64,000 nt of DNA from Drechslerella dactyloides (lineage: Eukaryota; Ascomycota; Orbiliomycetes; Orbiliales; Orbiliaceae), in NCBI GenBank assembly GCA_020064725.1, contig JAGTWJ010000002.1:4092001-4156000 (forward strand). Direction: 5' to 3'. The notes beneath the pieces are model-generated. The model made no database searches, was not told where the DNA came from, and was given only the letters and a program-made list of their open reading frames with translations. Below, in pieces: positions 1 through 12,419 of the stretch (within the stretch, counting starts at the first letter, position 1; each line of letters opens with the position of its first letter). Both the position numbers and the translations under genes were made by a program.

Positions 1-1149
1 TGAGACTAGCGGCCGACTCGACGAGTTTCATACGCTGGTTTCTTCATTCTCTTCAATTCTTGTGATGGGGGTTTTTTCCTTTTTAGGTAACTATTGTACT
101 TTGTATAATCTCCATAGCCGGGAGCTGGTCAGATATCGATCCCGAAAAATTCATGTTGTGAACTCACGAGCATGTTCTAAATAAACAATGATAAAAAGTG
201 ACTCAAGTACTAGCTAGCAAAGCATATAATATATGCTTTCGATATCCTCAAGTAAGTAACTTTGTAGTTTTATAAATGGCACTTGTAGCTATTTGGGGGC
301 CAATACCATCGCATAGTTAGACCCGTACCAAAATTCATACGAGCTGGCTTGCAGGACGAACAACCGGTAAGAATTCTAGAATGCGCGTATAATCGTATGT
401 CGCAAGGCATTGTGACGGTAGACTTGTTTGATACGTTAACGTGAAATTTATGATCCGAGTACATATACTGGAAATCACGCTTCAGAACCGACATAAATGT
501 CTCTTATATAGTGATAATAAAGTGATCAGATTATATAAGTAGCTTTCATATTCGATAGAAATGGACAATATATTCTGTCAAAATGTGGCGTTTGATTCGT
601 TCATTCAGTCAGTCATGTCTTATGTACTTGGATCACAAAACACGCGCATGATGGCAAACAGACCGTCGTGAAGATAACGAAAATTCCAAGGGAGATGGGG
701 GAAGAGGAGAGCTTCAAAGGGGTAAGTTGCAGTGGGAAGGGTAGAGGGTAAGGGCTTGCTTGCTGGATTATTGCAACAAAGATAGAATGCATGTATGCAA
801 CAGCCATAAAACGGCCAAAAAAAAAAGGCGTCCAGCTTGCGAGACAAGGCCAAAACCTAAAAATGTCAAGATAATGATACGACAATCGCGACTCCGGAAA
901 ATAACAAGAGTAGTCCACCACTTTCAGATCCTACTACTCCGCAAAACGCCCGCTTCAAGGTGTAAAGTAATGCAAGAAGGAAAGATACAAGGAGAAATAA
1001 AGCGAGTAGTGCACCAAGCACAGACTCCAGTAGAAACGCCTAAAACAGGCTTTTATGCGATGGAAAGTAAAAGTAAACAAATAATCGAAATCGAGCAGGA
1101 TGAGCAATCAACGCTGGCGGAGATGGCAAGGTAAGGAGAAGACGGCGTC
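1..1149. other. Gene-free left flank
   Basis: I see no convincing coding sequence here. Short open frames on both strands lack conserved motifs or splice signals that would join them. The part next to 1150 is the likely 3' untranslated region of the Cut12-like gene, which is transcribed leftwards. Confidence 0.6.
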
Positions 1150-3729
1150 TCAGTTCCTAGCTTCCTTATTCGCGGCCTTCATCCTCGCCTTCATCTCTGC
1201 CATTTTGGCGGCTGCGAGCTGCCGCCGTGCGTCTGTGTCGGACGGGCTCGCCTTGGTCGCGGTGATGGCGACGCCCGTTGCAGTAGTATCAGAGGTGGCA
1301 GCCGCGGCCGTAGTCTTGAGGAGCGCGGGATTAGCGCCCATGTCGAAGGCGCTGGGTTTCCTAATGATCTTGGTGTTAACAAGATTCCGAAGGCTCGTCA
1401 AGCTGCCTCGTCTGTCGGGCGTCTTTTCAAAGTTGAACATTTTCGGCATCGGGCTCGTCGTTGAGCGGCGCACACGGAATGTTTCGTTATCCGTGTCGTA
1501 TTTGGGTGGTCCTGGGTCAGCCATAGGCTTCTTCCTTGGAGTTTCTTCACTAGTCCGAGGCCGGTCGGTGCTAGCGGATTTTATTCCGATTTGTTTGTTG
1601 CCGTTTATCAGATCTTCCTTGCTCCTTCGAACAGCCGGTTTGTTGATAGCCTTCAATTTGTCTAGGTCGATGTCTGACATTGAGCCCATGGTTGGGGAGA
1701 ACGGTGGTAGGGAAAGGTCAGTGCTCTCCAGTTGGTCCATTATCTCTTTTTCAGTCATAATCGGGGTTCTCGATAGGGTGGGTTTGCGAGGGTTTGGTGT
1801 ACTCTTGATCGGGGAGAATGGTTTCGGTGCGGGCTTGAAGTCGTCAGGTTTCGATTGACCGGGGAGTGGAGCACTAGAATCACCCTCGTCTTCCTCTCGT
1901 AATGTTTCATCAATGGCTGGGATAACATCTCGGATTCTGGGGAGCGGAGCAGGGTTGGAAAAGATGCCACCGATTTGAGGCTTGCTGTCAACCAAATTGA
2001 TGTTTGGGAAGGCGGATTGTTCGGTTATCTTGGGACTGTGACGGGGCTGTTGCTCTGGGGATTCTGGAGACGGCGGTGGCGGCGGCGGTCGTGTTTCTCG
2101 TGTGTGCGATCTCACAACCGGTTCAATGGGACGGGTTTCCTTGACAGTAGTAACAATTGGGATTTGATCGAGAGCCGCGAGAGTAGTAGTATGAGCCGAT
2201 TTTTGAGAGAACTTGAGACGTTGATTTTCTTCTTTAACAAGCGCGAGTTGCTGCCTTAGTCTTTCGACTTCACGCTGCGAGCCTTCGTACTTGGTCTGCA
2301 GAAGATCCTTGCCAGATGCCGCAACTTCGGCCTTACGAAGTTCGCGTTTGAGAGTGCGAACTTCCGACTCTGCGTTCGCGCTGCTGGCCGATGCTTCGTT
2401 CGCCGCTTCCTTGCGCGCCTTGAGAGCAGCTTCCAGATCCTTGATACGGCGAGCTTGGCGATCGATTTCGCTGCGCTGGCGGTCGAGTTGATACTCGTGG
2501 TCGTTCATTTCAACCTCTTTCTGGCGAATGATCTCTCGGTATTCTGCAGTCTCCTTCCGAAGACGTTCGATAGTCTTTTGCTGATAACTCTCACTAACAG
2601 GGGCGTTGATAGTTGTGACGGGTTCATGCTTGTGCTCCATCGCTAGCTTCTGCCATCTATCGATTTCGGCTTGCATTTTTCTCCGAAGTTCCATCTCCTC
2701 CTTGAGGCGAGCAGCGAGATTAGCGCATTGTTCGTCCTTCTTGGATGCAAATTCGACTGTGGTATCCTTGCGGGCCTTGTAAAATTCCACTTTCTTCTCG
2801 GCTTGGCTGATATCCGTCGAGTAGCGTTCCTTCCAATATACACCAGATCGAGAACGGGGTTCATCAAGATTCACAGTTACATCGCCATCATGTACAGGCG
2901 CCTCAGCGGCCTCCCCGATCATGTCATTGATACGAGCGGTGTTCTCCCTGAGAGCATGAATTTGCTCATCGACCGATTTAACTTCCTCCTTAGGCCTGGA
3001 TATGACGAAAACTTGATCGCGACCGGCGTCCTTGTCCAGCTTCAATTTGGACTTCTGAGCCGACTTCAACGGCTTAGCTTGATCTTCGAAAATTTCAATG
3101 TCGTCCGCACGAACTTGAACTTCCTTGGCTCTCTTCTTGGGGAAGTCATTTGTAACCTTCGGCGTCCATGGACTCGGGAATTTGCCGGGATACGACGAAG
3201 GGAGACCGGAGCGGATGCGACCGGTACGAGTTTCGTAGCAGATGGTGTCTTCGTGGAACTGGTCCGGTCCAAAAGAGACCGTCTTCTTCTTGCTGATGGT
3301 GTTCCCGGGAGTGACCAGGATACTCTGAGGGTTCCTTCTCGTGGGCGTCACTGCATCCTCGAATGTCAAGAACCGGCCAGGACTGCGACTGCTCTGACGT
3401 TTTCTGGAACTTGTGAAAACATCTTCGTCGCTCATAACCTCCCGTCCCAGTCTGGGGCGTGGTTGGCGTTCGCGTTCCGGCGCCTCGAGATTGGGCTTCG
3501 GCGTACCGAAAAGACCGGTGCGAAAGGCATTGAAGGCAAAGGCAGCCGGGCCAGGCGTTTCTATCATCGTTGATTTGTTAGCGTCTAGTTTTGTTATGTC
3601 TAAGGCTTGTATAAGAAGGGCCGGGGCGGCAGACTCACCAGGCTCCAACTCCTCCTGTTGATCAATGATTAGATCTTGATCTATCTCCTCGTCCTCGCCC
3701 TGTTGGTCGCCTCGTAGCCAGGCCAACAT
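1150..3729 (-). CDS. cut12: Cut12-like spindle pole body protein
   Basis: Probable orthologue of the fission yeast spindle pole body protein Cut12, which helps activate mitotic kinases and bipolar spindle formation at the spindle pole. The N-terminal part carries the family pattern: a short acidic start, then ETPGPAAFAFNAFRTGLFGTP, then the block ILVTPGNTISKKKTVSFG, all typical of the fungal Cut12 domain. The middle is coiled coil (long runs of E, K, R, Q), and the tail is Ser/Pro-rich and ends in a basic helix. Exons are 3639-3729 and 1150-3560. The intron 3561-3638 has a GTGAGT donor, a GCTAAC branch point and an ATAG end; it is 78 nt, a multiple of three, and has no stop, so it reads through. 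I chose the ATG at 3729 because the family domain starts right after it. The same frame stays open to an ATG at 4404, which would add 225 low-complexity residues. Confidence 0.75.
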   Translation of the reverse strand: MLAWLRGDQQGEDEEIDQDLIIDQQEELEPGESAAPALLIQALDITKLDANKSTMIETPGPAAFAFNAFRTGLFGTPKPNLEAPERERQPRPRLGREVMSDEDVFTSSRKRQSSRSPGRFLTFEDAVTPTRRNPQSILVTPGNTISKKKTVSFGPDQFHEDTICYETRTGRIRSGLPSSYPGKFPSPWTPKVTNDFPKKRAKEVQVRADDIEIFEDQAKPLKSAQKSKLKLDKDAGRDQVFVISRPKEEVKSVDEQIHALRENTARINDMIGEAAEAPVHDGDVTVNLDEPRSRSGVYWKERYSTDISQAEKKVEFYKARKDTTVEFASKKDEQCANLAARLKEEMELRRKMQAEIDRWQKLAMEHKHEPVTTINAPVSESYQQKTIERLRKETAEYREIIRQKEVEMNDHEYQLDRQRSEIDRQARRIKDLEAALKARKEAANEASASSANAESEVRTLKRELRKAEVAASGKDLLQTKYEGSQREVERLRQQLALVKEENQRLKFSQKSAHTTTLAALDQIPIVTTVKETRPIEPVVRSHTRETRPPPPPPSPESPEQQPRHSPKITEQSAFPNINLVDSKPQIGGIFSNPAPLPRIRDVIPAIDETLREEDEGDSSAPLPGQSKPDDFKPAPKPFSPIKSTPNPRKPTLSRTPIMTEKEIMDQLESTDLSLPPFSPTMGSMSDIDLDKLKAINKPAVRRSKEDLINGNKQIGIKSASTDRPRTSEETPRKKPMADPGPPKYDTDNETFRVRRSTTSPMPKMFNFEKTPDRRGSLTSLRNLVNTKIIRKPSAFDMGANPALLKTTAAAATSDTTATGVAITATKASPSDTDARRQLAAAKMAEMKARMKAANKEARN
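3561..3638 (-). other. Stop-free 78-nt intron in the Cut12-like gene
   Basis: On the minus strand the segment starts GTGAGT, has GCTAAC near the end and finishes ATAG. Removing it joins the acidic N-terminus to the conserved ETPGPAAFAFNAF block. Because it is 26 codons with no stop, retention would insert 26 residues without breaking the frame. Confidence 0.8.
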
Positions 3730-4168
3730 GTCGAGGAAGGCGTTTCGCTTGCGAGCGATATCCTGGAGATGTGGGTGGTCTTGATGGGCGAAGTGAGTCT
3801 GGGTTGGGTCGTGGTCCTTGAGGTCGGATGCGGCGGTTGGCGAACAGGTCTGACGCGGAGAATGCGACTCGGACGGAGAAGGAAGTGTAACAGGGAAGAG
3901 AGAAAGGGGAGAAGGGCCCGAGGGAGGCGTGCAGGAGAGGACTATCGAATGAGAGGGGTGGGGTGTGGCTAGGATGGAAGGAGGTGGTGTAGTAGCGCGA
4001 GCCGGGACCGGCTGCGGGAGGACGTGGTGCTGTTGTTTTGGCTCGCGGCGGAGGACGGGCTGTTGTTGTTGTTGTTGTTTGGGCTGTTGCTGTTGCTGTG
4101 GGCCGGCCCCAAGCAGGCAACCACCGCTCGAAATTATCTCGTCCGACGCCGCGCTGGCAATTGCAGTG

Positions 4169-4192
4169 GGACTCGGACTCGGACTCGGACTC
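4169..4192 (+). repeat. GGACTC hexanucleotide repeat (4 copies)
   Basis: There are four perfect tandem copies of GGACTC. On the minus strand they encode a Ser-Pro run in the possible N-terminal extension of the Cut12-like protein. A TTG/CTG-type triplet run (polyglutamine on the minus strand) lies near 4060-4100. Confidence 0.85.
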
Positions 4193-4404
4193 GAAATCGA
4201 AATCGGACTGGGTTTGAGAAGACTGGGGCTCGAGCGGGCGAGAGTGGACTCGCCTGCCGTTATAATGCACTGGATGATGGGCAGGCCGTCCTGCTTGATC
4301 TTGACCGTGGCTGCCGCCCGGAGAATCTCCTCCTCTGCCTCGGATCCTGCTGCTGAGAGCCTGCCGAAGAAGCGCCCACCGCCGCTGTTTATGTTCTGCG
4401 GCAT

Positions 4405-6455
4405 CCGGCAGGCCCCTTCATGTCCGAAATTTCTGGGATTGCTCGATTCTGGGGTGTCGTTTGATCAGAAAAATCCGTTCTCTCCTTCTCTCCCTTGCAT
4501 ATACATAATTCCTCATGCACAGTATTCTCCTCCTCCTTTTGGCGTCGATGTAGCCTGCTCCAATCGATCCGTCCAGCCGCGAGAATGTGCTTTTAACTTT
4601 GTCGACTAGCGGGAAACCAGAATGGCCCTTCCATCTAGTCGATGGGGCATCCTCATCGTTTTATCCTCGTTTTTGCATGGCCGATGGGTCCGCCATCTTG
4701 TTTCTCTCGTTCCCCACTAATTGTCCGTTTTCGCTAGCGCTGCTACGTCCTTGACGTCTTTTTGAGTCCGAGCTGAAAATCGTCTTCTGCCGCCCCCCTT
4801 GATCCTCGTATGCCTTGTGGGATCCGGAATTTCGTACAGATATGCGTGCAATATATGCAAGTGCTCATGCTCCGCACTTTTATATTCCGATGTCGTGTCT
4901 GGAATCTCTCGCGATATCTGGATCCAATCACAACGGAACGCCGCCTCCGTGGTCCCACATGTCGTCCGCTGGAGGCAGTGGGAATCCTTTCAAGGTGCCA
5001 TGCCAAGACGGAGGCCTAGGGTCGCAGCATACCATCACACACCAAGCATTTCTCAGCTCTATTCTCAGACTTGTGATAAGGCTCGTCACATAGTCTAAAC
5101 TTTGGCATCCACATCTGCATGTCCTCTGTTAGTGCCTTGCCAGCTTTTTGTGACTTTGCCTCGGGAATAATGGACCAGTCAACTTCCACCTTACTTTTTC
5201 GGCTTTTCTTCAGCATCTGGGGTGTTGGATCGGTCCCCTCGAACACCCATCCCAAACCACCCTTCGGCATGTATATGTACAGGTCCACGTATTTCTGGCA
5301 TTGGGAGCCCGAGCCAAATGCTCGAAAACCCCCCTGAGATATTCGAGCTACCGTTTGCAGCCTCGCCGCCGAATGCGATTTTGATCTTCAGCCCCCTATC
5401 TGTAGTAGCGTCTGTCGAGGAGGCAGATCTATCGACCAGAATATCCCTGGCCACTTCGCGCTGAGGGATGATCCTCGATGGCCGGAGCCACCGGATCGAA
5501 TTTGCATCCCAGAATTTCTTGCCGCTGCTGACGTGGGCGGTTAGGCATTTGCACCATGATGCCAATTCTGCGTCGGGCGGTCGTGTCGATGCTTCGATGC
5601 GAGCCCTAAAACCGACTAGTGAGAGTGGACCATGTTGCAGAACAGCTGCAATTAGTGACAATGCCTGTGCAATGCAGTGAGTAATGCAATGACAAACCCG
5701 TAAGACACAAGCTGGTCCAAGAATCCCCGAATGAGAGCTGGGTTCGTCGGAGTTTGGCCAGCTTTGAGCTACAGAGCTCATTCATGATGCATCGCCAGGT
5801 CAAACCAGACACGCGTCGACAGCATGCCCGCTCGTGCCCAATTCTCGTCCTTCGTGAAGGCCCATGATCAAACTTACCCGGCCATGACAATCACGGCTGT
5901 GCCACGGCGGCAGCCCCATTCTTTGCCGATGTACCACACCCTTTCTGGCCAACCTGCACACGCTCAATTGTGCATGCCCTCGCAAGCCCTACGCCCTGCG
6001 GCGTGGCTTCTTCCCCGCAATTCTGAGAATCCGGCTGGTTGTGTGAACGTGTCCGCCGTGTTCGTCGTGTTGGATTCTGGAGAGCGAACCGCGTTGTCGA
6101 CGCCATGACTCAAGCTCGCTGATTCGTCGGTTTCAAAGCTAATCGCCACAGCTGACTCCTGCTAGCTGCTTCCTTCAATTGCAACAATTTCAACCACCAA
6201 CCTCCAAGCGCCAGCCGCTGAGCATCCAGACCAGATATCGCTCTCCTTGCATGAAACTATCCGCTGGCTTGGCCGTGTACCATGGACTCGGCCTCCAGAT
6301 CTTGAATCTGCAGCTCCGTGCTGCAGACTGCGAATAGTCTATTGGCTGGCTCGCCTACCCATAACCTCTTGAGATTCGGGCGGCAGCTTCAAACGAGAAG
6401 AGCTATAGATCTGCTTCTACACTCGAGACTTCTCGCTTGTCAATTCCATCTGAAG
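4405..6455. other. Divergent promoter region, Cut12-like / GCN2
   Basis: This stretch separates two genes that are transcribed away from each other. Open frames on both strands (for example minus 5016-5781) lack an ATG in the right place, conserved motifs or coherent splicing. The only notable element is a perfect TGACTCA at 6106-6112. Confidence 0.5.
6106..6112 (+). promoter_or_regulatory. Possible Gcn4/CpcA site upstream of GCN2
   Basis: This is TGACTCA in the context ATGACTCA, the consensus of Gcn4-type bZIP factors. It lies about 345 bp upstream of the GCN2 start codon. A 7-mer like this can occur by chance in a 2 kb promoter, so function is only inferred. Confidence 0.3.
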
Positions 6456-9400
6456 ATGCCACCCAAAGCACAGAAAAAAGCAAACGCGAAGGGTAGCACC
6501 CAGCCTCAGGGGCCGAAGACTTCAAATGCTGCTGCTGCTGCTGCTCCAACCGGGCCTGCCGGAGGAACTACCAATTACGAAGAAATTCAAAATGATGAGG
6601 TCTTTGCGATCAAATCAGTATACCCTACGGAGTTCGAGGACGTCGAAAAGGTCGTTGAAGCGTGGACGGTAAGCCAATAATGTATGTGATTTTTATATTC
6701 GGCTGACCCTCGAGCTAACATTTTCACAGGCTAAGACTGTGCACTGCTTCAAACTACACTTGAAAGCAGATTCGAACCCCGATATTGGGATTACTCTCAA
6801 CGTCCAATTCCCTAGTGTTTATCCCAAAGTAGCTCCCATCATTGAACTATCCGATGCAGCCGGTTTAAGACCCGAGCACAAGGAGTCTATCAAAGACGTC
6901 ATCAAACACAAGATATCCGAGCTTATGGACCAAGAAATGATTTACGAGATCGCGGACTCTGTAAAAAATTATCTTGAGGAGAGGGCCACAGCCAGAGATG
7001 CCGACGCCCATAAACCAGCCCTGTTTGAGGAACGAGCTCTGAAAGAAGAGGCTGAGAAGAAACGACAGGCTGCCGCAGAAGCCAAAGCTGAGAAGCAACG
7101 AAAGGCAGAGGCCGAGCGACGAGCTGCAGCCGAGAGACAACAGACCAAGAAGGCCTTCAACCAAGCCCAACAGAAGAGACGACTCGAAGCTCGGTCCTCT
7201 CAACTGCTAGATGACGAATCCGAAGCTGAGAATGGCAATTCCATAGTACGCGTCTTCCCGGAGATGATGATCGTCAAGGACGCGGACGGAAAGCCGGGTA
7301 AGTTTCATAAAGTTAGCGGAATGGTCCTTCTGCAGCGGAACGAAAACACCCGGTTATACCTGGTCCACCCTATCTTCGAAGTACCCCAAGACTTTAACGT
7401 CGCTCTAGCCTTAAAAGAGATTGAATGGACCAATATGCACCCAAATAACTCTGAAGGAACCCATCTTTTAACAAAGCTGGAGACCGACCTCATCAAGTTG
7501 ATACCATCGGAAGACCATCAACGATACAATAGCGTCGTGGAAGTCTTTGCCATGAGGATAACAGAACTCCCCATGGACAGATTCGCCGAGACCGAGTACC
7601 GACGGTTTCGAATCGACATTCTGATGGAGTTTGCTCCAAAGGGTTCACTGAACGACCTCCTGGAAAGCGTTGGGCAGCTATCCGTCCCTATTCTTCGAAA
7701 CTACGTCCTCCAACTGCTTGACGGCCTTAGGGACCTGCATCAAGCAGGAATTGTTCACCGCAGAATACACCCTAAGAACATCCTCATGTTTCGTCCACCC
7801 GCAGGCGGCCAGACCATCCCCAAATTCGCAGATCCCGGGGTTTCTTACCGTCTTCACGCGTTGTGCAATTACGAGAAAGGCATCGAGGACGAGTTAGCCA
7901 GTGAGAATGACTGGATCGCGCCCGAGCTGGCTTCCTCTAGCACGCCTACCAAGAAGACGGACATCTGGGACTTGGGCGTTCTGATCTTGCAAATGCTGTT
8001 CGGCTTGGGGGTCGTAGAACGGCACTCCAGCCCACAAAATCTGCTGAACAAAGAAAAGATACCTCTGTCTCTGAAGGCTTTCTTGCAGAAGATGCTCAAT
8101 CGCGACCAGAATAAGCGACTGGGTGCCTTTGATCTTTTGCCAATGGAGTTTCTACGAGAGGGTGATACCGCCTACGACGACGAGTTCTCCGACTCAGAAA
8201 CTGCTCCAACTGCGAATTCCTACTCAAGACGGCGGCGTGGCTCCATAGCCGGACGCCAGGGTCGATACACCACAGAATGGGATGAAATCCAGCGTCTTGG
8301 CCGCGGAGGCTTCGGAGAAGTCGTCAAAGCCCGGAACAAGTACGACGGTCACGTCTATGCGATCAAGAAGGTGGCGGAAACGTCCTCGAATACACTGGAA
8401 GACGTTCTGAAGGAAGTCCAGCTTCTCTCGCGGCTTAACCATCCAAACGTCGTGCGTTACTATTCCACCTGGATGGAGCACAGTGATAGAACCGGCTTCC
8501 AAGGTGTCGAGAGTAGCGAGGAAGAAGATAGTTATAGCATACAAGACAACAGTGGTATCTCTTTCGAAGAGTCGGGGTCCCAGGCGGATTATATCAGTTC
8601 TCGAAACGTTGTCGGTATCGAATTTGGATATGATTCGGATGAAAACAACTCGGTTATAGAAGATAGCGACGACGGCGAGGAGGAGAGCGATCATAGCGAT
8701 GACGATAAAGCTCCCGCTAAGAACGGCCGTCTACGAGAGGAGGACCATGAAAACAAACCTCGCAATCAGCGTCACCAAACAGTACCTTACCAAGCAAAGG
8801 TCGTCCTCGGCCGCGATGATAACTCTAGTGGAAGTGAAACCGTATCGGAAGGCGACACTTTTGAAATCCGGGAGACTAATCGCAGGCAAACCGGCACGAA
8901 GCCCGATTCCATCGATGATAACGACGACGAAAGCAGCCGACAGCTCAAACGCCTCGCATCATCAGAGCAACGCCAATTCCCAAGAATCCTCTACATACAG
9001 ATGGAATTTTGTGATAAGCAAACGCTTAGAGATCTCATAGAAAAAGAGCTCTACCTGCGACCTGACGAATACTGGCAGCTGCTACGTCAAATCTTGGACG
9101 GACTCGATTATATCCACAAGAAAGGCATCATCCATCGAGACCTGAAACCAGAAAACATCTTCCTGAGCCACATGAATATGCCGCGGATCGGTGACTTTGG
9201 ACTAGCAGCCAGCGTCGGTTCATACAGACCCAAGTCATCCCACGCCCCCTTAGTCAATAATAAGGTCACTGAGGATAGCAACGACAGTGTCCTAACGACG
9301 CAGATCGGGACTAGACTTTACATGGCACCCGAGGTTCTCGAGAGGGGCAACTACACTTCCAAGGTCGATATGTATTCTCTGGGACTCATCTTCTTCGAGA

Positions 9401-11789
9401 TGTGCAGTAAGCCTGCAGGCACTAGTTTTGAGTTGCAGGAGAATATTACGGCACTGAAGAGCGAAGAGATAAGCATACCCAGCTGCCTTGACCCTGAGGT
9501 GAAAGCGGACGAGATCAATATCGTTCGCCAGCTTCTCAGCAGGAAGCCATCCGAGAGGCCTGAAGCCGCAGATCTACTCACAAACCACTCGATTCCTGTG
9601 CGAATTGATGACGAAGACTTCAACAAGGTGATCGAGAGTCTTGACGACCCTAATACCAAAGAAGCTCGCAGGACCGCATTGCTCAGAAAGCTATTCTCCG
9701 ACCCCCATAAGCCTCCTAATGATCCCTTTTTCGACAACCGACCTGCACGTGGCGGTGTAGCTGTCGAGCAATTGGTAGTCGATAGGCACGTGCAGGACAA
9801 GCTTCTCGCTGTATTCAAACGGCATGGAGCAGTTGAAGTCCCCAAGAATTTCTTAGTCCCGGCTTCGCAGTACTATACAGAGAAGGATACGTCAAGGTTA
9901 ATGAATGAACGGGACGATCTGGTTCAACTCCGCTACGACCAGGTACTGCCGCATGCCCGACTTCTCGCGATACAGGAACAGAACTACCCTAAAAGCTATT
10001 CCTTTGGGATCGTTTTCCGCGAGAACGCACACGGTTTCGGCCAGCCGAGCACGCACGGCGAGGTTGTCTTCGACATCATGTCAAAGTCCCCGCGCGACTT
10101 TGATTTGAAAGAAGCAGAAACCATAAAAGTGATTGACGAGATAATCGACAGCTTCTCGTTCTTCCGTGGGGCGAAGATGGGCTTCAACATCAACCATTCG
10201 GATATCCTTAAGCTCGTTCTCGATACATGTGGAGTTAAATCCACAGAACGAAAACCGTTGCTCAAAGAACTCAGCAAACTGTGGACGACGGACCACAAAT
10301 GGGACGTCATAACACGGGACCTCAAGGTCGCGAAAGTCAACATCTCCACAGCATCGATCCAGGACCTCAAACAATTCGATTGGAGAGAGCAGGACTTCGA
10401 TAAAGGATACAAAAGACTCAAGGGCATCACGTCAAACTGCAAGACTTTCCCTTCTTGCGCCAAGGCCTTCGACCATCTGAGGACCGTTTTCGACTATCTG
10501 AAGAAATTCGGCGTGAAGAGGAAGGTCTACTTTACGCCGTTGAGCATCTACAACGACCAATATTATCAAGGCGGACTGGTATTCAGCTGCTCTAGCGAAA
10601 GCTTGTCTAACAGGCAAGTCCTCGCCAGCGGCGGAAGATACGACGAGTTGATCCGTGCGTCGAGACCGATATCCATACCTGGAGACGTCGGGAAAGTGTG
10701 CGCAGTCGGGTTTAAGTTGAGCTTCGATGCACTCAGCAGAGCCATCTTGAAGCACCAGTCCGATCTTGCGAAGACCACCAAGAAGAAAAGACAACAGCTC
10801 CAGGACGACGATAATACCATCTCGACAAGACGGGTGAGTTACCCTACTACACGACTACACCATCGTCAACCTACTACAAATTGATATATTTTTACGTGTT
10901 AATACTGATGTGTATATCGTAGTGCGACGTGATAATCGTGGCCTCAAGCTCAGAGGATCTGAAAACACATGGTGTCAAAATCGCCGCAGCACTCTGGGCC
11001 GGTAACATTAGAGCTGAACTCGGCGACGACCTCTCCAGCGGCGCGACAAAATCCTACACCGACCAGCAGTACGGTTGGCAAATCATCATCAAAAACAACG
11101 TCGAAACCTCGCAAACGGTCAAAGTGCGCAATCTGCACACCGGCGAAGAAAGCGATCAGCTCATCCCCTCGCTTGTCCACCACATTATCGGCGAGATTGG
11201 TGAGAAAGCCAAGAGGGAGTCCGCGATCGAAATGCTCAAGGTTCGGCGACTGAGTAGCTCTCAAGATCTCCTGCCGAGCATGCGCCAACGCGGCGGTGCT
11301 GCCAATACCGCGGGCGGTGGAAGCGGCGGAGGCATGTCGCACCATGGGCATGGCCATCGTCCTGCGACTGATGACGCAGAGGTCTTAGTCATCTGGCCGG
11401 TTGAAAGGAAAGGCAGCAAGAAGCCGAATCGGCCCCAGGTGATGGATAATGCACGGCATAGAGTTGCAGAATTGGCAACGGGCGGTGGGAAGCCGGCAGC
11501 CCCGATCATCGCCATCGACGTCTACAACGAAGTGCTGGAGACTATTCGACTGGCGCAGTTGCAGGGGAGTGAAGGTTGGAAGAAGGTCATACAATCAGCG
11601 GGTAACGCGCATGATAAGCAGTACCTGCTCGAGATCCAGGCACAAGTGACGAAGCTGGCGCAGAAAGGGTCGAAGAAGGGAAGTGGTACTTCTTCCTCAT
11701 CATCATCGGCAGCTGGAGGCTTATCGGCGAATTACTGCTACTTTTACAATTATCGAACTGACGCATGTATATTTTACTATCTGTCGTGA
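6456..11789 (+). CDS. GCN2: eIF2-alpha kinase GCN2
   Basis: Amino-acid starvation sensor kinase that phosphorylates eIF2-alpha and thereby switches on general amino-acid control. Exons are 6456-6668, 6730-10833 and 10923-11789, giving 1727 residues. Both introns have GT..AG ends; the first has a GCTAAC branch point. Domains in order: RWD domain (about 40-165) with a charged A/E/K/R helix behind it; pseudokinase in which HRD reads HRR (about 414) and DFG reads DPG (about 439); true kinase with a glycine loop LGRGGFGEV (about 594), YAIKKV lysine, a long acidic insert, HRDLKPEN (873) and DFGLA (893); HisRS-like domain from about 1090; C-terminal ribosome/tRNA-binding part from 1440. This is the full GCN2 order. 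I chose the ATG at 6456 (MPPKAQKK) over an in-frame upstream one because RWD follows shortly after it. Confidence 0.95.
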
Positions 11790-12419
11790 ACGAGCGGTTC
11801 AGATGTACATATCTGTACATACGATAATTAGCGCCATCGTTTTAGCAAGCGTGAATAATGGTAATGAAGGGGCCTGTTATCCGTCTCAAATCAATAATAG
11901 CCTCGTGGGGTGCATACCTCGTACAGCTTATACCATAGATTAGCCTTTCCGCGGAGCTTAAATTTATAAAGGCTGGCTTTAGGTAGCTGGTCGTCGTCTC
12001 GTAAACCAGAAGCTGGACGCACGTAGCCCGCGTGACAAGCTGGTCGCAGCGTACGCAAAGTTGGGCACGATATATCAATACATAATACTACAAGCTTAAG
12101 GCAGTGATACTATAGTGGATTCCACTATCTACCTGTTATTGAGACTTCTTAAAAAAAAAGCGAATCGGATATTAATTAATTACAAGAATCTGTCCAAGAA
12201 TACTTGTCATACATGCCCATGGGTATCTTCCATTGATCCACCGCGAGTCCCTGCACCCATGAATGCATTACATAGCATAACCGCAACATCGCAAAACGCA
12301 CTAAATGAACGGCTTTTTAATTCCTACAAATTGAATCGAAGGTATATAGGCTGTCAACAAGAAGAAAGATAAGCGGTATAGCAAGAACGTTAAACCCCAC
12401 CCGCAACAAAATTTAGAAA
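11790..12419. other. Convergent 3' flanks
   Basis: AT-rich spacer between the ends of GCN2 and the F-box gene, which face each other. I see no gene. It probably holds both 3' untranslated regions. Confidence 0.6.

Noticed and set aside
1100..1858. Plus-strand 252-codon frame
   Set aside because: It is antisense to the Cut12-like gene, and its sequence is a shadow of that coding region.
5016..5781. Two overlapping minus-strand frames (with GGLGWVFEGTD and a longer Ser-rich one) between Cut12 and GCN2
   Set aside because: The frame with the protein-like segment has no ATG upstream and a stop close before it; no splice joining to the other frame gives a coherent protein.
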